Shown: positions 1-5,690, numbered from the stretch's first letter. The stretch: 8,988 nucleotides of DNA from CAMAUF01 sp046152925 (GCA_046152925.1 JBJXFX010000108.1:1-8988), one strand, 5' to 3'. Translations and numbers: made by a program. Notes: generated by a model not told the origin, from the letters alone.

Positions 1-313
1 CGCCGAGACGCTGGCGCACCGTGGCCAACACGTCCGTTTCGATCAGCATGCGCAACGAATTGGGCCAAATGAAGAACGAGAAGGCCTGCGGCGCGCCGAG
101 TGTGCCGCGTTCGCGGCCGAGCCACGCGTAGCGCTCTTGGACCGTCGCGACAGGTTCCACGATCCCGGACCAGGGCTCAATGCCCGGCCGGTGGCGGAAG
201 TCCACGAGCACGCGCTCGGGGAAGGTGGTGAAGCCGATGGTGAGCACATCCGCCCTGCGGAGCACGTCTTCCATCGCTTCACGGTCGATTACGAGGCCGT
301 TTTCAGTGAGCAC
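1..313 (-). CDS. Conserved hypothetical protein, N-terminal 104 residues (3' end outside window)
   Basis: This gene is partial: the C-terminus lies beyond position 1. Read on the minus strand from a GTG at 311-313, the frame stays open for 104 codons and has the composition of a real protein. It opens VLTENGLVIDREAMEDVLRR (V read as fMet) and continues with a hydrophobic/aromatic pattern including TIGFTTFPERVLVDFR, ERYAWLGRERG and FSFFIWPNSLRMLIE. A strong GGAGG ribosome binding site lies 8 bases upstream of the GTG, which fixes the start. It follows groEL on the same strand, 130 bases downstream, behind several hairpins, so it may be co-transcribed by read-through or started separately. I recall similar conserved unknown proteins in Chloroflexota-type genomes, but assign no function. 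No signal peptide or membrane segment is visible in the part seen. Confidence 0.75.
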   Translation of the reverse strand, partial: MLTENGLVIDREAMEDVLRRADVLTIGFTTFPERVLVDFRHRPGIEPWSGIVEPVATVQERYAWLGRERGTLGAPQAFSFFIWPNSLRMLIETDVLATVRQRLG

Positions 314-321
314 TGCATTCG

Positions 322-326
322 CCTCC
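322..326 (-). promoter_or_regulatory. Ribosome binding site GGAGG for the partial gene at 1-313
   Basis: On the minus strand GGAGG is followed by an 8-base spacer and GTG. This site decides the GTG start at 313. It lies 11 bases downstream of the base of the 338-364 hairpin, so the hairpin could influence translation as well as transcription. Confidence 0.75.
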
Positions 327-328
327 AG

Positions 329-364
329 AAACGCAAACGGGGGTGGGCTCACCACCCACCCCCG
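329..364 (-). terminator. Probable intrinsic terminator after groEL
   Basis: A perfect 10-bp GC-rich stem pairs 338-347 with 355-364 around a 7-base loop. On the minus strand it is followed by an interrupted T tract, TTTGCGTTT, at 337-329. This fits Rho-independent termination of groEL transcripts. The T tract is imperfect, and the hairpin sits just before the next gene's ribosome binding site, so partial read-through or a leader role is also possible. Confidence 0.6.
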
Positions 365-390
365 CTGCATCGTCCGTTTGAGCCCACCCC
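340..390 (-). promoter_or_regulatory. Alternative stem competing with the terminator hairpin
   Basis: Positions 340-350 and 380-390 are perfectly complementary over 11 bp (GGGGTGGGCTC against GAGCCCACCCC). This pairing uses bases 340-347, which also form one arm of the terminator stem, so the two structures cannot coexist. A 7-bp pairing of 334-340 with 374-380 (CAAACGG/CCGTTTG) is a third option. The layout resembles an antiterminator/terminator pair, but could simply reflect repeated G/C-rich arms. No known riboswitch core was recognised. Confidence 0.35.
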
Positions 391-391
391 G

Positions 392-408
392 CCTCGCAGC
401 TTGCGAGG
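392..408. other. Perfect hairpin, 7-bp stem with 3-base loop
   Basis: CCTCGCA at 392-398 pairs with TGCGAGG at 402-408 around GCT. It lies in the gap between groEL and the next gene. It has no T tract on the minus strand and may help stabilise the groEL mRNA 3' end. Confidence 0.45.
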
Positions 409-427
409 AGCAGGTGGACTTTCGGGA

Positions 428-443
428 GCCGCTTGGTAGCGGC
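428..443. other. Hairpin directly after the groEL stop codon
   Basis: GCCGC at 428-432 pairs with GCGGC at 439-443 around a 6-base loop, directly adjoining the groEL stop codon at 444-446. It has no T tract. A role in mRNA 3'-end stability is possible. Confidence 0.4.
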
Positions 444-2054
444 TTAGTACATCGGTGGTCCGCCGGCGCCCGGGCCCGCGTTTTCGGGCTTGTCGGTCAC
501 CAGGCAGTTGGTGGTGAGGACCATGGCCGCGATCGAGACGGCGTTCTCGACGGCGGAGCGGGTTACCTTGGCCGGGTCGATGATCCCGCGGGCGACCATG
601 CTGCCGAACTCGTCCTTCGCCGCGTCGTAGCCTTCGCCCTTCTTGAGCTTCTTGACTTCTTCGACGATGACCGAGCCGTCCTTGCCGGCGTTGATCGCGA
701 TGCGGCGGAGCGGCTCTTCGAGCGCGCGCCGCAGGATGCGGGCGCCGGTCGCTTCGTCGCCTTCGAGCTTCAGCTTCTCGAGCGCCGGGAGGGCGTTGAT
801 CAGGGCCACTCCACCGCCGGGCACGATGCCCTCTTCGACGGCCGCGCGAGTGGCGCTGAGTGCGTCCTCCACGCGGTGCTTCTTCTCTTTGAGCTCGACT
901 TCCGTGGCGGCGCCGACCTTGATGACGGCGACGGAGCCAGCGAGCTTGCCGAGGCGCTCCTGGGCCTTCTCCTTGTCCCAGTCGCTCTTCGCCTCTTCGA
1001 GGATGGCGCGAATCTGGGCGATGCGAGCATCGACTTCCTTCTTCTTGCCCTTGCCTTCGATGATCGTCGACTCTTCCTTGGTCGCGACGAAGCGGCGGGC
1101 GCGGCCAAGGTCGGCGACTTCGACGCTTTCCAGCGTCCGGCCGATTTCCTCGGAGACGACGGTCGCGCCGGTCAGGACGGCGAGGTCGCCGAGGTTGTCC
1201 TTCTGGCGGTCGCCGAAGCCGGGGGCCTTGACGGCGAGGATGTTAATCGTGCCGCGGAGCTTGTTCACGGCGAGCGTGGCGAGGGCTTCGCCCTCGAGGT
1301 CGCCGCAAATGAGGACGATGTTCTTGGTCACCTGGAGGATCTTCTCGAGGAGCGGGAGGATCTCCTGGACCGAGCTGAGCTTCTTGTCGGTGACGAGGAT
1401 GTAGGGGTCCTCGACGACGGCTTCCATGCGCTCGGGGTTGGTCACGAAGTAGGGGCTGATGTAGCCGCGGTCGAAGTTCATACCGTCGACGTACTCGACT
1501 TCGGTATTGATGCCCTTCGACTCTTCGACGGTGATGACGCCGTCCTTGCCGACCTTAGCCATGCACTCGCCGATCAGGTTGCCGATCGACGGGTCGTTGT
1601 TGGCGGAGATGCTGGCGACCTGGGCCATCGTCGACTGCTCGGTGACCTTGATGCTGCCCTTCTTGAGCGCATCGACGATCGCGGCAGAGGCGGCTTCGAG
1701 GCCGCGCTTGAGGGCCATCGGGTTCGCGCCTGCCGCGACGTTCTTCAGGCCTTCTTGGACGATCGCCTGGCCGAGGACCGTGGCGGTGGTGGTGCCGTCG
1801 CCAGCGATGTCGTTGGTCTTGGAGGCGATTTCCTTGGCGAGCTGCGCACCGATGTTCTCGAACGGTTCCTCGAGCTCGATGTCCTTGGCGATGGTGACAC
1901 CGTCGTTGGTGATCGTGGGGGCCCCGAACTTCTTATCGAGGACGACGTTGCGGCCCTTGGGGCCGAGCGTGATCTTGACGGCGTCGGCCAGCGCGTCGAT
2001 GCCGCGCTTAAGGGCGTGTCGCGCCTCTTCGTCGAAGAGCAGCTGCTTGGGCAT
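444..2054 (-). CDS. groEL: Chaperonin GroEL (Cpn60/Hsp60), complete
   Basis: ATP-dependent cytosolic chaperonin that folds proteins inside a double heptameric ring with GroES. The 536-residue length is normal for the family. Visible hallmarks: the N-terminal block around ITLGPKGRNVVLD (28-40), TITNDGVTIAKDIELE (47-62), the ATPase GDGTTT (85-90, D86), the catalytic Asp in RVEDAL (D397), and the family signature AAVEEGIVPGGG (404-415). The apical substrate-binding aromatics are kept in GYISPYF (197-203). The tail ends GPGAGGPPMY in place of the GGM repeats seen in Escherichia coli. The start ATG has GAGGT 8 bases upstream (2063-2067). Two CIRCE operators lie just upstream, so HrcA repression and heat-shock induction are expected. 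No groES adjoins it in this window, so it may be a solitary or second groEL copy with groES elsewhere. Confidence 0.98.
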   Translation of the reverse strand: MPKQLLFDEEARHALKRGIDALADAVKITLGPKGRNVVLDKKFGAPTITNDGVTIAKDIELEEPFENIGAQLAKEIASKTNDIAGDGTTTATVLGQAIVQEGLKNVAAGANPMALKRGLEAASAAIVDALKKGSIKVTEQSTMAQVASISANNDPSIGNLIGECMAKVGKDGVITVEESKGINTEVEYVDGMNFDRGYISPYFVTNPERMEAVVEDPYILVTDKKLSSVQEILPLLEKILQVTKNIVLICGDLEGEALATLAVNKLRGTINILAVKAPGFGDRQKDNLGDLAVLTGATVVSEEIGRTLESVEVADLGRARRFVATKEESTIIEGKGKKKEVDARIAQIRAILEEAKSDWDKEKAQERLGKLAGSVAVIKVGAATEVELKEKKHRVEDALSATRAAVEEGIVPGGGVALINALPALEKLKLEGDEATGARILRRALEEPLRRIAINAGKDGSVIVEEVKKLKKGEGYDAAKDEFGSMVARGIIDPAKVTRSAVENAVSIAAMVLTTNCLVTDKPENAGPGAGGPPMY

Positions 2055-2062
2055 TCAGAAGT

Positions 2063-2067
2063 ACCTC
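2063..2067 (-). promoter_or_regulatory. Ribosome binding site GAGGT of groEL
   Basis: GAGGT on the minus strand lies 8 bases before the groEL ATG and supports the start at 2054. Confidence 0.7.
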
Positions 2068-2093
2068 GTCTCTGGTGATATGGCGGGAGCAGC

Positions 2094-2120
2094 TTAGCAC
2101 TCCCTGCCAATGAGTGCTAA
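2094..2120. promoter_or_regulatory. CIRCE operator, perfect consensus (HrcA binding site)
   Basis: TTAGCACTC at 2094-2102, a 9-base spacer, and GAGTGCTAA at 2112-2120 match the CIRCE consensus exactly. The palindrome extends by two more pairs (GC at 2092-2093 and 2121-2122). CIRCE is the known operator of the heat-shock repressor HrcA. It ends 39 bases from the groEL start codon, so it lies in or next to the groEL promoter or 5' leader. Confidence 0.97.
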
Positions 2121-2158
2121 GCAAGTGTGCCCCAGCCCTAGCGCGGACGCAAGAGGTT

Positions 2159-2185
2159 TCAGCACTTTCCTTGGGAGAGTGCTAA
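2159..2185. promoter_or_regulatory. Second CIRCE operator, two mismatches in one arm
   Basis: TCAGCACTT at 2159-2167, a 9-base spacer and a perfect GAGTGCTAA at 2177-2185. The left arm differs from TTAGCACTC at two positions; the spacing is exact. It lies 65 bases from the first CIRCE, centre to centre, and its end is 70 bases before the SDR start at 2256. It may add to groEL repression, or act on the divergent SDR gene. Confidence 0.88.
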
Positions 2186-2244
2186 CGCGCGGGGACGGCC
2201 CGGCATGGCGCGGCGCCGAAGCGTAGAGTCCGCCTGTGGTCGCT

Positions 2245-2249
2245 GGAGG
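2245..2249 (+). promoter_or_regulatory. Ribosome binding site GGAGG fixing the SDR start
   Basis: GGAGG lies 6 bases before the ATG at 2256. The upstream in-frame ATG at 2205 has no such site and would add 17 residues (RRRSVESACGR and others) unrelated to the SDR fold, so 2256 is preferred. Confidence 0.75.
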
Positions 2250-2255
2250 TTCCCA

Positions 2256-3053
2256 ATGGCGGGTCGGGTCGAAGGCAAGGTCGCGCTCATCTTCGGCGGG
2301 GGCCAGACGCCTGGCGAGACGATAGGCAATGGCCGGGCTACGGCCGTGCTCCTTGCCCGCGAGGGAGCGCGCGTGGCCGTTGCCGACCGGGACTTGCCTG
2401 CGGCACAAGCGACCGTCGACGCGATCCTCGGGGCCGGAGGCGATGCCTTCGCGGTCGTGGCGGACGTTTCAAGCGAGGTCGACGTCCGAGACGCCGTCGC
2501 GCGCTGCGCCGGCCATTACGGTCGCCTGGATCTGCTGCACAACAATGTCGGCGCGAGCTTGGCGTTGGGAGACGCTGCAGCGACGGAGTTGGAAGTCGAG
2601 GCCTTCGACCGCATCGTCGAGGTCAATCTCCGCGGCATGTGGCTGGCCTGCAAGCATGCACTGCCGATCATGCGGGAGCAGCGCGCCGGATCGATTGTGA
2701 ACATCTCCTCGATGGCGGTCCGATCCGCGTACCCCTACGTCGCCTACAAGACGACCAAGGCCGGTGTCATCGCGCTGACCGAGAACATCGCCGCGGCCGA
2801 GGCCCGCTTCGGAATCCGGGCTAACGTCATCCTCCCGGGCCTCATGAACACCCCGATGGCGATCGAGCCCCGCGTCGCGGCGGGCGTGCCGCGTGAACAA
2901 GTGATCGCCGATCGGGACCGCCAGGTCCCGCTCGGGCGCAAGATGGGCTCCGGGTGGGACGTCGCCCACGCCGCCCTCTTTCTTCACTCGGACGAGGCTG
3001 GCTTCATCACCGGCGTCTCGCTTTCGGTAGATGGCGGCGCCTCTGTGAGCTGA
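2256..3053 (+). CDS. Short-chain dehydrogenase/reductase (SDR family)
   Basis: NAD(P)-dependent oxidoreductase of the classical SDR type, 265 residues, cytosolic, no signal peptide. The Rossmann start is VALIFGGGQTPGETIGNGRA (9-28), a longer variant of the usual TGxxxGIG glycine motif. An Asp after the second strand (D44 in VADRD) suggests NAD(H) preference. D70 (ADV), NNVG (96-99, usually NNAG), N124 (VNLRG), S151/S152 and the YxxxK pair Y164/K168 form the expected cofactor and catalytic set. The C-terminal TGVSLSVDGG is typical. It diverges from groEL across a 201-base region with two CIRCE sites and converges on the DUF3303-like gene with a 25-base gap. The substrate cannot be read from the sequence; annotation as a 3-oxoacyl-ACP reductase (FabG) would be overcalling. 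Confidence 0.93.
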   Translation: MAGRVEGKVALIFGGGQTPGETIGNGRATAVLLAREGARVAVADRDLPAAQATVDAILGAGGDAFAVVADVSSEVDVRDAVARCAGHYGRLDLLHNNVGASLALGDAAATELEVEAFDRIVEVNLRGMWLACKHALPIMREQRAGSIVNISSMAVRSAYPYVAYKTTKAGVIALTENIAAAEARFGIRANVILPGLMNTPMAIEPRVAAGVPREQVIADRDRQVPLGRKMGSGWDVAHAALFLHSDEAGFITGVSLSVDGGASVS

Positions 3054-3078
3054 GGCGCCAGCCACGCTCTCGGCGGCA

Positions 3079-3351
3079 CTACTTGAGCGAGTCGACCCAG
3101 GCGAACGACTTCATCTCGGCGGCGACGCCCTCTTCGATCGAAACGATCGGGTAGATCTCGAAGTCGAGGACGTCACCGTAGGCGGCGGTTGCTTCGCGGA
3201 ACCCGACGGGCGTCCCTTCGGCGACGGCGAAGCCACGGCGGCCGTCGACCGACTGGTAGTGCGAGATGAAGGTGATCGGGGCCTGCCACTTGAGGAAGCG
3301 CTCAAGCGAGGTGCGGCCGTCCCGGATGGTGTAGGCGATCATGCAGAGCAT
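3079..3351 (-). CDS. Small DUF3303-like protein
   Basis: A 90-residue soluble protein, MLCMIAYTIRDGRTSLERFL at its start and SFAWVDSLK at its end. Its plan resembles DUF3303: a first strand MxxMIxYTIR, a helix, a central SVDGRRGFAVAEG strand-turn-strand (34-46), and a late strand VLDFEIYPIVSIEE (61-74), like a small ferredoxin-like alpha/beta fold. Function is unknown. A longer frame starts at 3393, but GAGGAG sits 7 bases before the ATG at 3351, which decides the start. It lies 55 bases downstream of the CMD-like gene on the same strand, so it is probably the last gene of the SDR-CMD unit. Assignment to DUF3303 is from recalled pattern and needs an HMM check. Confidence 0.8.
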   Translation of the reverse strand: MLCMIAYTIRDGRTSLERFLKWQAPITFISHYQSVDGRRGFAVAEGTPVGFREATAAYGDVLDFEIYPIVSIEEGVAAEMKSFAWVDSLK

Positions 3352-3358
3352 TTCGGAA

Positions 3359-3364
3359 CTCCTC
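3359..3364 (-). promoter_or_regulatory. Ribosome binding site GAGGAG for the DUF3303-like gene
   Basis: GAGGAG with a 7-base spacer to the ATG at 3351. It chooses this start over the in-frame ATG at 3393. Confidence 0.75.
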
Positions 3365-3406
3365 AGTTCGAGATACTCAAGCGTACGCCGCACCTCGCTG
3401 CCCTGA

Positions 3407-3964
3407 TCACTGCGGTTCGGGAAATGGCGGAAATTCGCCCTCGGGCAGGCCGACGTCGAACGTGTTCAGCGTCAACGAGACCAGCGTGTAGTAGCCCACC
3501 GTGCCGACGAGGTCGACGAGCCCCTGTTCACCAAGCACGGCGATGGCCTGCGCGTAGGTCGCGGCCGATACCCGGTTTGTCGCAAAGAGCTCTTGGACGA
3601 CGGTGTAGGCGATCCGCATGTCGTCGCGGGGGAGGTCGGGCACTTCGCCGGCGCGGATTGCGTCGATCACCGCGTCGCTGAGGCCGGCCGCCCTCCCGAG
3701 CCGCGAGTGCGCCCAGAATTCGAACTGCGCTTGCCAGCGCTGTCCCGCGAGCAGGATCACCATCTCGCTGGTGTCCTTGGCGAGGGCGGTGCCGAAGCGG
3801 ACATGCGCCCCGAGCTGTTGGGCGGGGTCGCAGAGGCCGGGACTGCGGAGCCATGCCTGGAACGGCCCCTGCATCCCGCCGCGCGGGCCGCTAGTGATCG
3901 CATCGGCGACACGCCGCTGGTCGGGCGTCATGGAGTCGGGCGTTAGGGGTTCAAGTCGCGGCAT
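3407..3964 (-). CDS. Carboxymuconolactone decarboxylase (CMD) family protein
   Basis: An all-helical CMD/AhpD-superfamily protein of 185 residues. The core is SEMVILLAGQRWQAQFEFW (66-84), then AHSRLGRAAGLSDAVIDAI (85-103), matching the family pattern of a helix with an acidic residue, then W-x-H and a GLS-turn; E82 and H86 are the likely conserved polar residues. There is only one cysteine (C45) and no CxxC, so it is not an AhpD-type peroxidase; the decarboxylase-like branch is more likely, substrate unknown. GGGAGG sits 6 bases before the ATG. The frame is open upstream through the SDR gene, but only because of a one-base insertion there; the N-terminus MPRLEPLTPDSMTPDQRRVA is typical of a free-standing member. 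It is the second gene of a three-gene minus-strand unit. Confidence 0.9.
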   Translation of the reverse strand: MPRLEPLTPDSMTPDQRRVADAITSGPRGGMQGPFQAWLRSPGLCDPAQQLGAHVRFGTALAKDTSEMVILLAGQRWQAQFEFWAHSRLGRAAGLSDAVIDAIRAGEVPDLPRDDMRIAYTVVQELFATNRVSAATYAQAIAVLGEQGLVDLVGTVGYYTLVSLTLNTFDVGLPEGEFPPFPEPQ

Positions 3965-3970
3965 AGCGCG

Positions 3971-3976
3971 CCTCCC
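3971..3976 (-). promoter_or_regulatory. Ribosome binding site GGGAGG for the CMD-like gene
   Basis: GGGAGG with a 6-base spacer to the ATG at 3964. It shows the CMD-like protein has its own translation start and need not be a domain of an SDR fusion. Confidence 0.75.
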
Positions 3977-4026
3977 TTGTTCGAGGTTGCCCGATCCAAC
4001 GCCCTCGCTGCGCACCTGTCCAGCGG

Positions 4027-4843
4027 CTACTTCAGCGTGATCCCGCCGTCGACCGAAATGGCCCTGGCCCGTGATGTTCCGCGCGAGGTCGCTCGCGAGG
4101 AACGCGGCGAGGTTGCCGATGTCCTCCGGCGTTTGTTCGCGCTTGAGCGGGACGCTCTGTTTCACCGCGTTGAGGAAGATGTCCCGCGGTTCCACGTTGG
4201 CCAGCGCCGGGTTGCCGTCCCGGATCGCGGTCGCCATCCCCTGCCAGGCGCGCGTCCAAAGAAATCCCGGCAAGATGCTGTTCACCCGGATATCGTTCGC
4301 CGCCAACTCGAGCGCCATCGAGCGCGTGAACGAGATCACGCCGGCCTTGGCGGCTGCGTAGGCCGCGAGCGATGGGCTCGCGCTGATTCCGGCGATCGAG
4401 GCGATGTTGACAATCGCCCCGCCGTTCGCCTGAAGGTGGGGCACGCAAAGCTTGGTCATCACGAAGGTCGTGCGGAGGTTCTGGGAGAGCGTTTCGTCCC
4501 AGCTTGCCTGCTCGACGGAGGTGATCCCGCCTCCCCAGCGGCGGTCCCCGAGGTCCATTGGCATCGGGCCCCGCCCGGCGCCGGCGTTGTTGGCGAGGAT
4601 GTCGAGCCGCCCGAGCCGCGCTACGACTTCTTCGACAACCGGCCGGGCCGCCGCCTCTTCAGCAACGTCGCACCCGAGGCCGAGATGCTGCGGGCCGAGC
4701 GCGGCCGCAGTGGCCTTCGCCTGCTCGCCATCAAGGTCGAGGATGGCGACGGCCGCGCCAGCTCGGGCGAGGCAGGTCGCGATGCCTTCGCCAATCCCTC
4801 GCGCCCCGCCGGTCACGATCGCTACTTTGCCACCGAGGTCCAC
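4027..4843 (-). CDS. Short-chain dehydrogenase/reductase with a frameshift near the 3' end
   Basis: NAD(P)-dependent SDR oxidoreductase. If one extra G is removed at 4062-4064, it reads as a 271-residue protein ending NITGQAISVDGGITLK, the standard SDR C-terminus, with TAG at 4027-4029. As written, the frame instead leaves the SDR after NITGQ and runs on into the CMD-like gene. Motifs: TGGARGIG (11-18), D36 at the end of strand 2 (suggests NAD), D59, NNAG (85-88), N122, S149, YAAAK (Y162, K166) and LPG (191-193). About ten extra residues lie between NNAG and N122 (RGPMPMDLGDRRWGGG region). The GTG start at 4843 is preceded by GGAGG at 5 bases; an upstream ATG at 4978 adds 45 unlikely residues. 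It is the first gene of the minus-strand unit, divergent from the nitroreductase. Confidence 0.9.
4062..4064 (-). other. Likely one-base insertion (frameshift site)
   Basis: The minus-strand codons read AAC ATC ACG GGC CAG, then GGGCC. Dropping one G gives GCC ATT TCG GTC GAC GGC GGG and the expected SDR ending. The extra base turns the site into an exact tandem hexamer, TGGCCC twice at 4059-4070 on the plus strand, a context prone to slippage or base-calling error. Confidence 0.85.
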
Positions 4844-4848
4844 GGTTG

Positions 4849-4853
4849 CCTCC
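4849..4853 (-). promoter_or_regulatory. Ribosome binding site GGAGG for the frameshifted SDR
   Basis: GGAGG with a 5-base spacer to the GTG at 4843. It supports this start over the upstream ATG at 4978. Confidence 0.7.
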
Positions 4854-4979
4854 AAACGGTGATTCGTCCGCGCGAGCGTAGCCGCCGGGCCGAAGGTGAG
4901 CACTCCCGCGTTAATCTGGCGCGCATCGCGCGCCCGCCGCCAAACGGCCATACTCCCAGCACCGGCGAATTTCGCCACC

Positions 4980-4984
4980 AGGAG
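4980..4984 (+). promoter_or_regulatory. Ribosome binding site AGGAG of the nitroreductase
   Basis: AGGAG with a 5-base spacer to the ATG at 4990. Confidence 0.7.
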
Positions 4985-4989
4985 CAGCC

Positions 4990-5637
4990 ATGTCTTTCGA
5001 CCTCGCCAGCGTCGACCACATCCTCACGACCACCCGCTCCGTCCGGAAGCGGCTCGATTTTTCGCGCCCCATCGACCGCAAGGTGATCGAAGAGTGCATC
5101 GAGATCGCACTCCAGGCGCCCAGCGGCTCGAACCGCCAGGGCTGGCATTTCATGGTCATCACTGACCCGGCCAAGCGGAAATTCATCGCCGACGCCTATC
5201 GCGAGCTCTTCGAGGCGTACGCGAACAACCCGGCCGCCGCCGTCGAGTATGCCGACGACGACCCGCGCGCTGCCCAGCAGCCAAAGGTCCGTGACAGCGC
5301 GACGTTTCTCGCCGACCACATGCATGAGTGTCCGGTGTTCATCATCCCCTGCATCGAAGGCCGCACCGACGGCGCCCCGTCGGGGGCGCAGGCCGGGTTC
5401 TGGGGCTCGATCCTCCCGGCCGCCTGGTCGTTGATGCTCGCCCTGCGTTCGCGCGGCCTCGGGACGGCGTGGACCACGATCCACCTCGGCAAGGAGAAGG
5501 AAGTCTCCGAGCTGCTGGGTATCCCGCGTGGCATCGCGCAAGCCGCGCTGTTCCCGGTGGCCTACTTCACGGGCGATGACTTCAAGCAGGCGACCCGTCT
5601 GCCGCTCGACCAGGTGACGCACTGGGACCAGTGGTAG
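4990..5637 (+). CDS. Nitroreductase family protein (FMN-dependent oxidoreductase)
   Basis: A 215-residue flavoprotein of the nitroreductase superfamily, which reduces nitro groups, quinones, enones or related substrates with NAD(P)H; usually a cytosolic FMN-binding homodimer. Visible features: the N-terminal FMN-phosphate motif TTRSVRKRLDF (13-23), APSGSNRQGWHF (43-54) for flavin contact, the long helix GFWGSILPAAWSLMLALRSRGLGTAWTTIH (136-165), and a C-terminal PLDQVTHWDQW (205-215). All sit in family order and the length is normal. It is divergent from the SDR/CMD unit and 53 bases upstream of the permease on the same strand. Its substrate is not readable; the company of two SDRs and a CMD-like protein suggests small-molecule degradation or detoxification. 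Confidence 0.94.
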   Translation: MSFDLASVDHILTTTRSVRKRLDFSRPIDRKVIEECIEIALQAPSGSNRQGWHFMVITDPAKRKFIADAYRELFEAYANNPAAAVEYADDDPRAAQQPKVRDSATFLADHMHECPVFIIPCIEGRTDGAPSGAQAGFWGSILPAAWSLMLALRSRGLGTAWTTIHLGKEKEVSELLGIPRGIAQAALFPVAYFTGDDFKQATRLPLDQVTHWDQW

Positions 5638-5690
5638 GACACCCGCGGGCCACCTTCCCGTAGGCGCGGGGCTTCGGCTCTGGCAGAGTG

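Larger units (their letters stand above)
2055..2255. promoter_or_regulatory. Divergent control region between groEL and SDR gene
   Basis: This 201-base gap must carry the minus-strand promoter of groEL and probably a plus-strand promoter for the SDR gene. Apart from the two CIRCE sites and the two ribosome binding sites, I found no -35/-10 pair with good spacing on either strand, so no promoter is placed. The CIRCE arms are the only strong signals. Confidence 0.6.
4844..4989. promoter_or_regulatory. Divergent intergenic region with two inverted repeats
   Basis: This 146-base gap should hold promoters for both the minus-strand SDR unit and the plus-strand nitroreductase. A perfect 7-bp inverted repeat lies at 4918-4934 (GGCGCGC, ATC, GCGCGCC) and a 6-bp one at 4964-4976 (GGCGAA, T, TTCGCC), just before the nitroreductase ribosome binding site. 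Either could be an operator. A CATACT at 4949 resembles a -10 box but has no matching -35, so no promoter is called. Confidence 0.35.

Noticed and set aside
43..282. 79-codon minus-strand ATG frame
   Set aside because: It is Ser/Arg/Ala-rich noise in a different frame from the GTG-started gene at 1-313, which has a ribosome binding site and protein-like sequence.
180..2078. 632-codon plus-strand frame opposite groEL
   Set aside because: It is antisense to an intact groEL and its protein is low-complexity Asp/Leu/Arg-rich; it arises from GC-biased codon use on the other strand.
2068..2093. CATATC on the minus strand as the groEL -10 box
   Set aside because: The only nearby -35-like hexamer (TTGGCA) is 22 bases away, outside usual spacing.
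4055..4075. Programmed ribosomal frameshift in the SDR
   Set aside because: There is no slippery heptamer or in-frame stop at the shift point of the kind seen in known +1 sites; a plain insertion or sequencing error is simpler.
3407..4978. Genuine SDR-CMD fusion enzyme
   Set aside because: The SDR C-terminus is restored exactly by removing one base, the linker looks like out-of-frame translation, and the CMD part has its own start site.
3977..5086. 369-codon plus-strand frame opposite the SDR
   Set aside because: It is antisense to the SDR motifs and crosses the nitroreductase start; no recognisable protein.
5642..5670. CCCGCG/CGCGGG inverted repeat as a nitroreductase terminator
   Set aside because: The 6-bp arms enclose a 17-base loop and no T tract follows; it is likely chance in GC-rich DNA.
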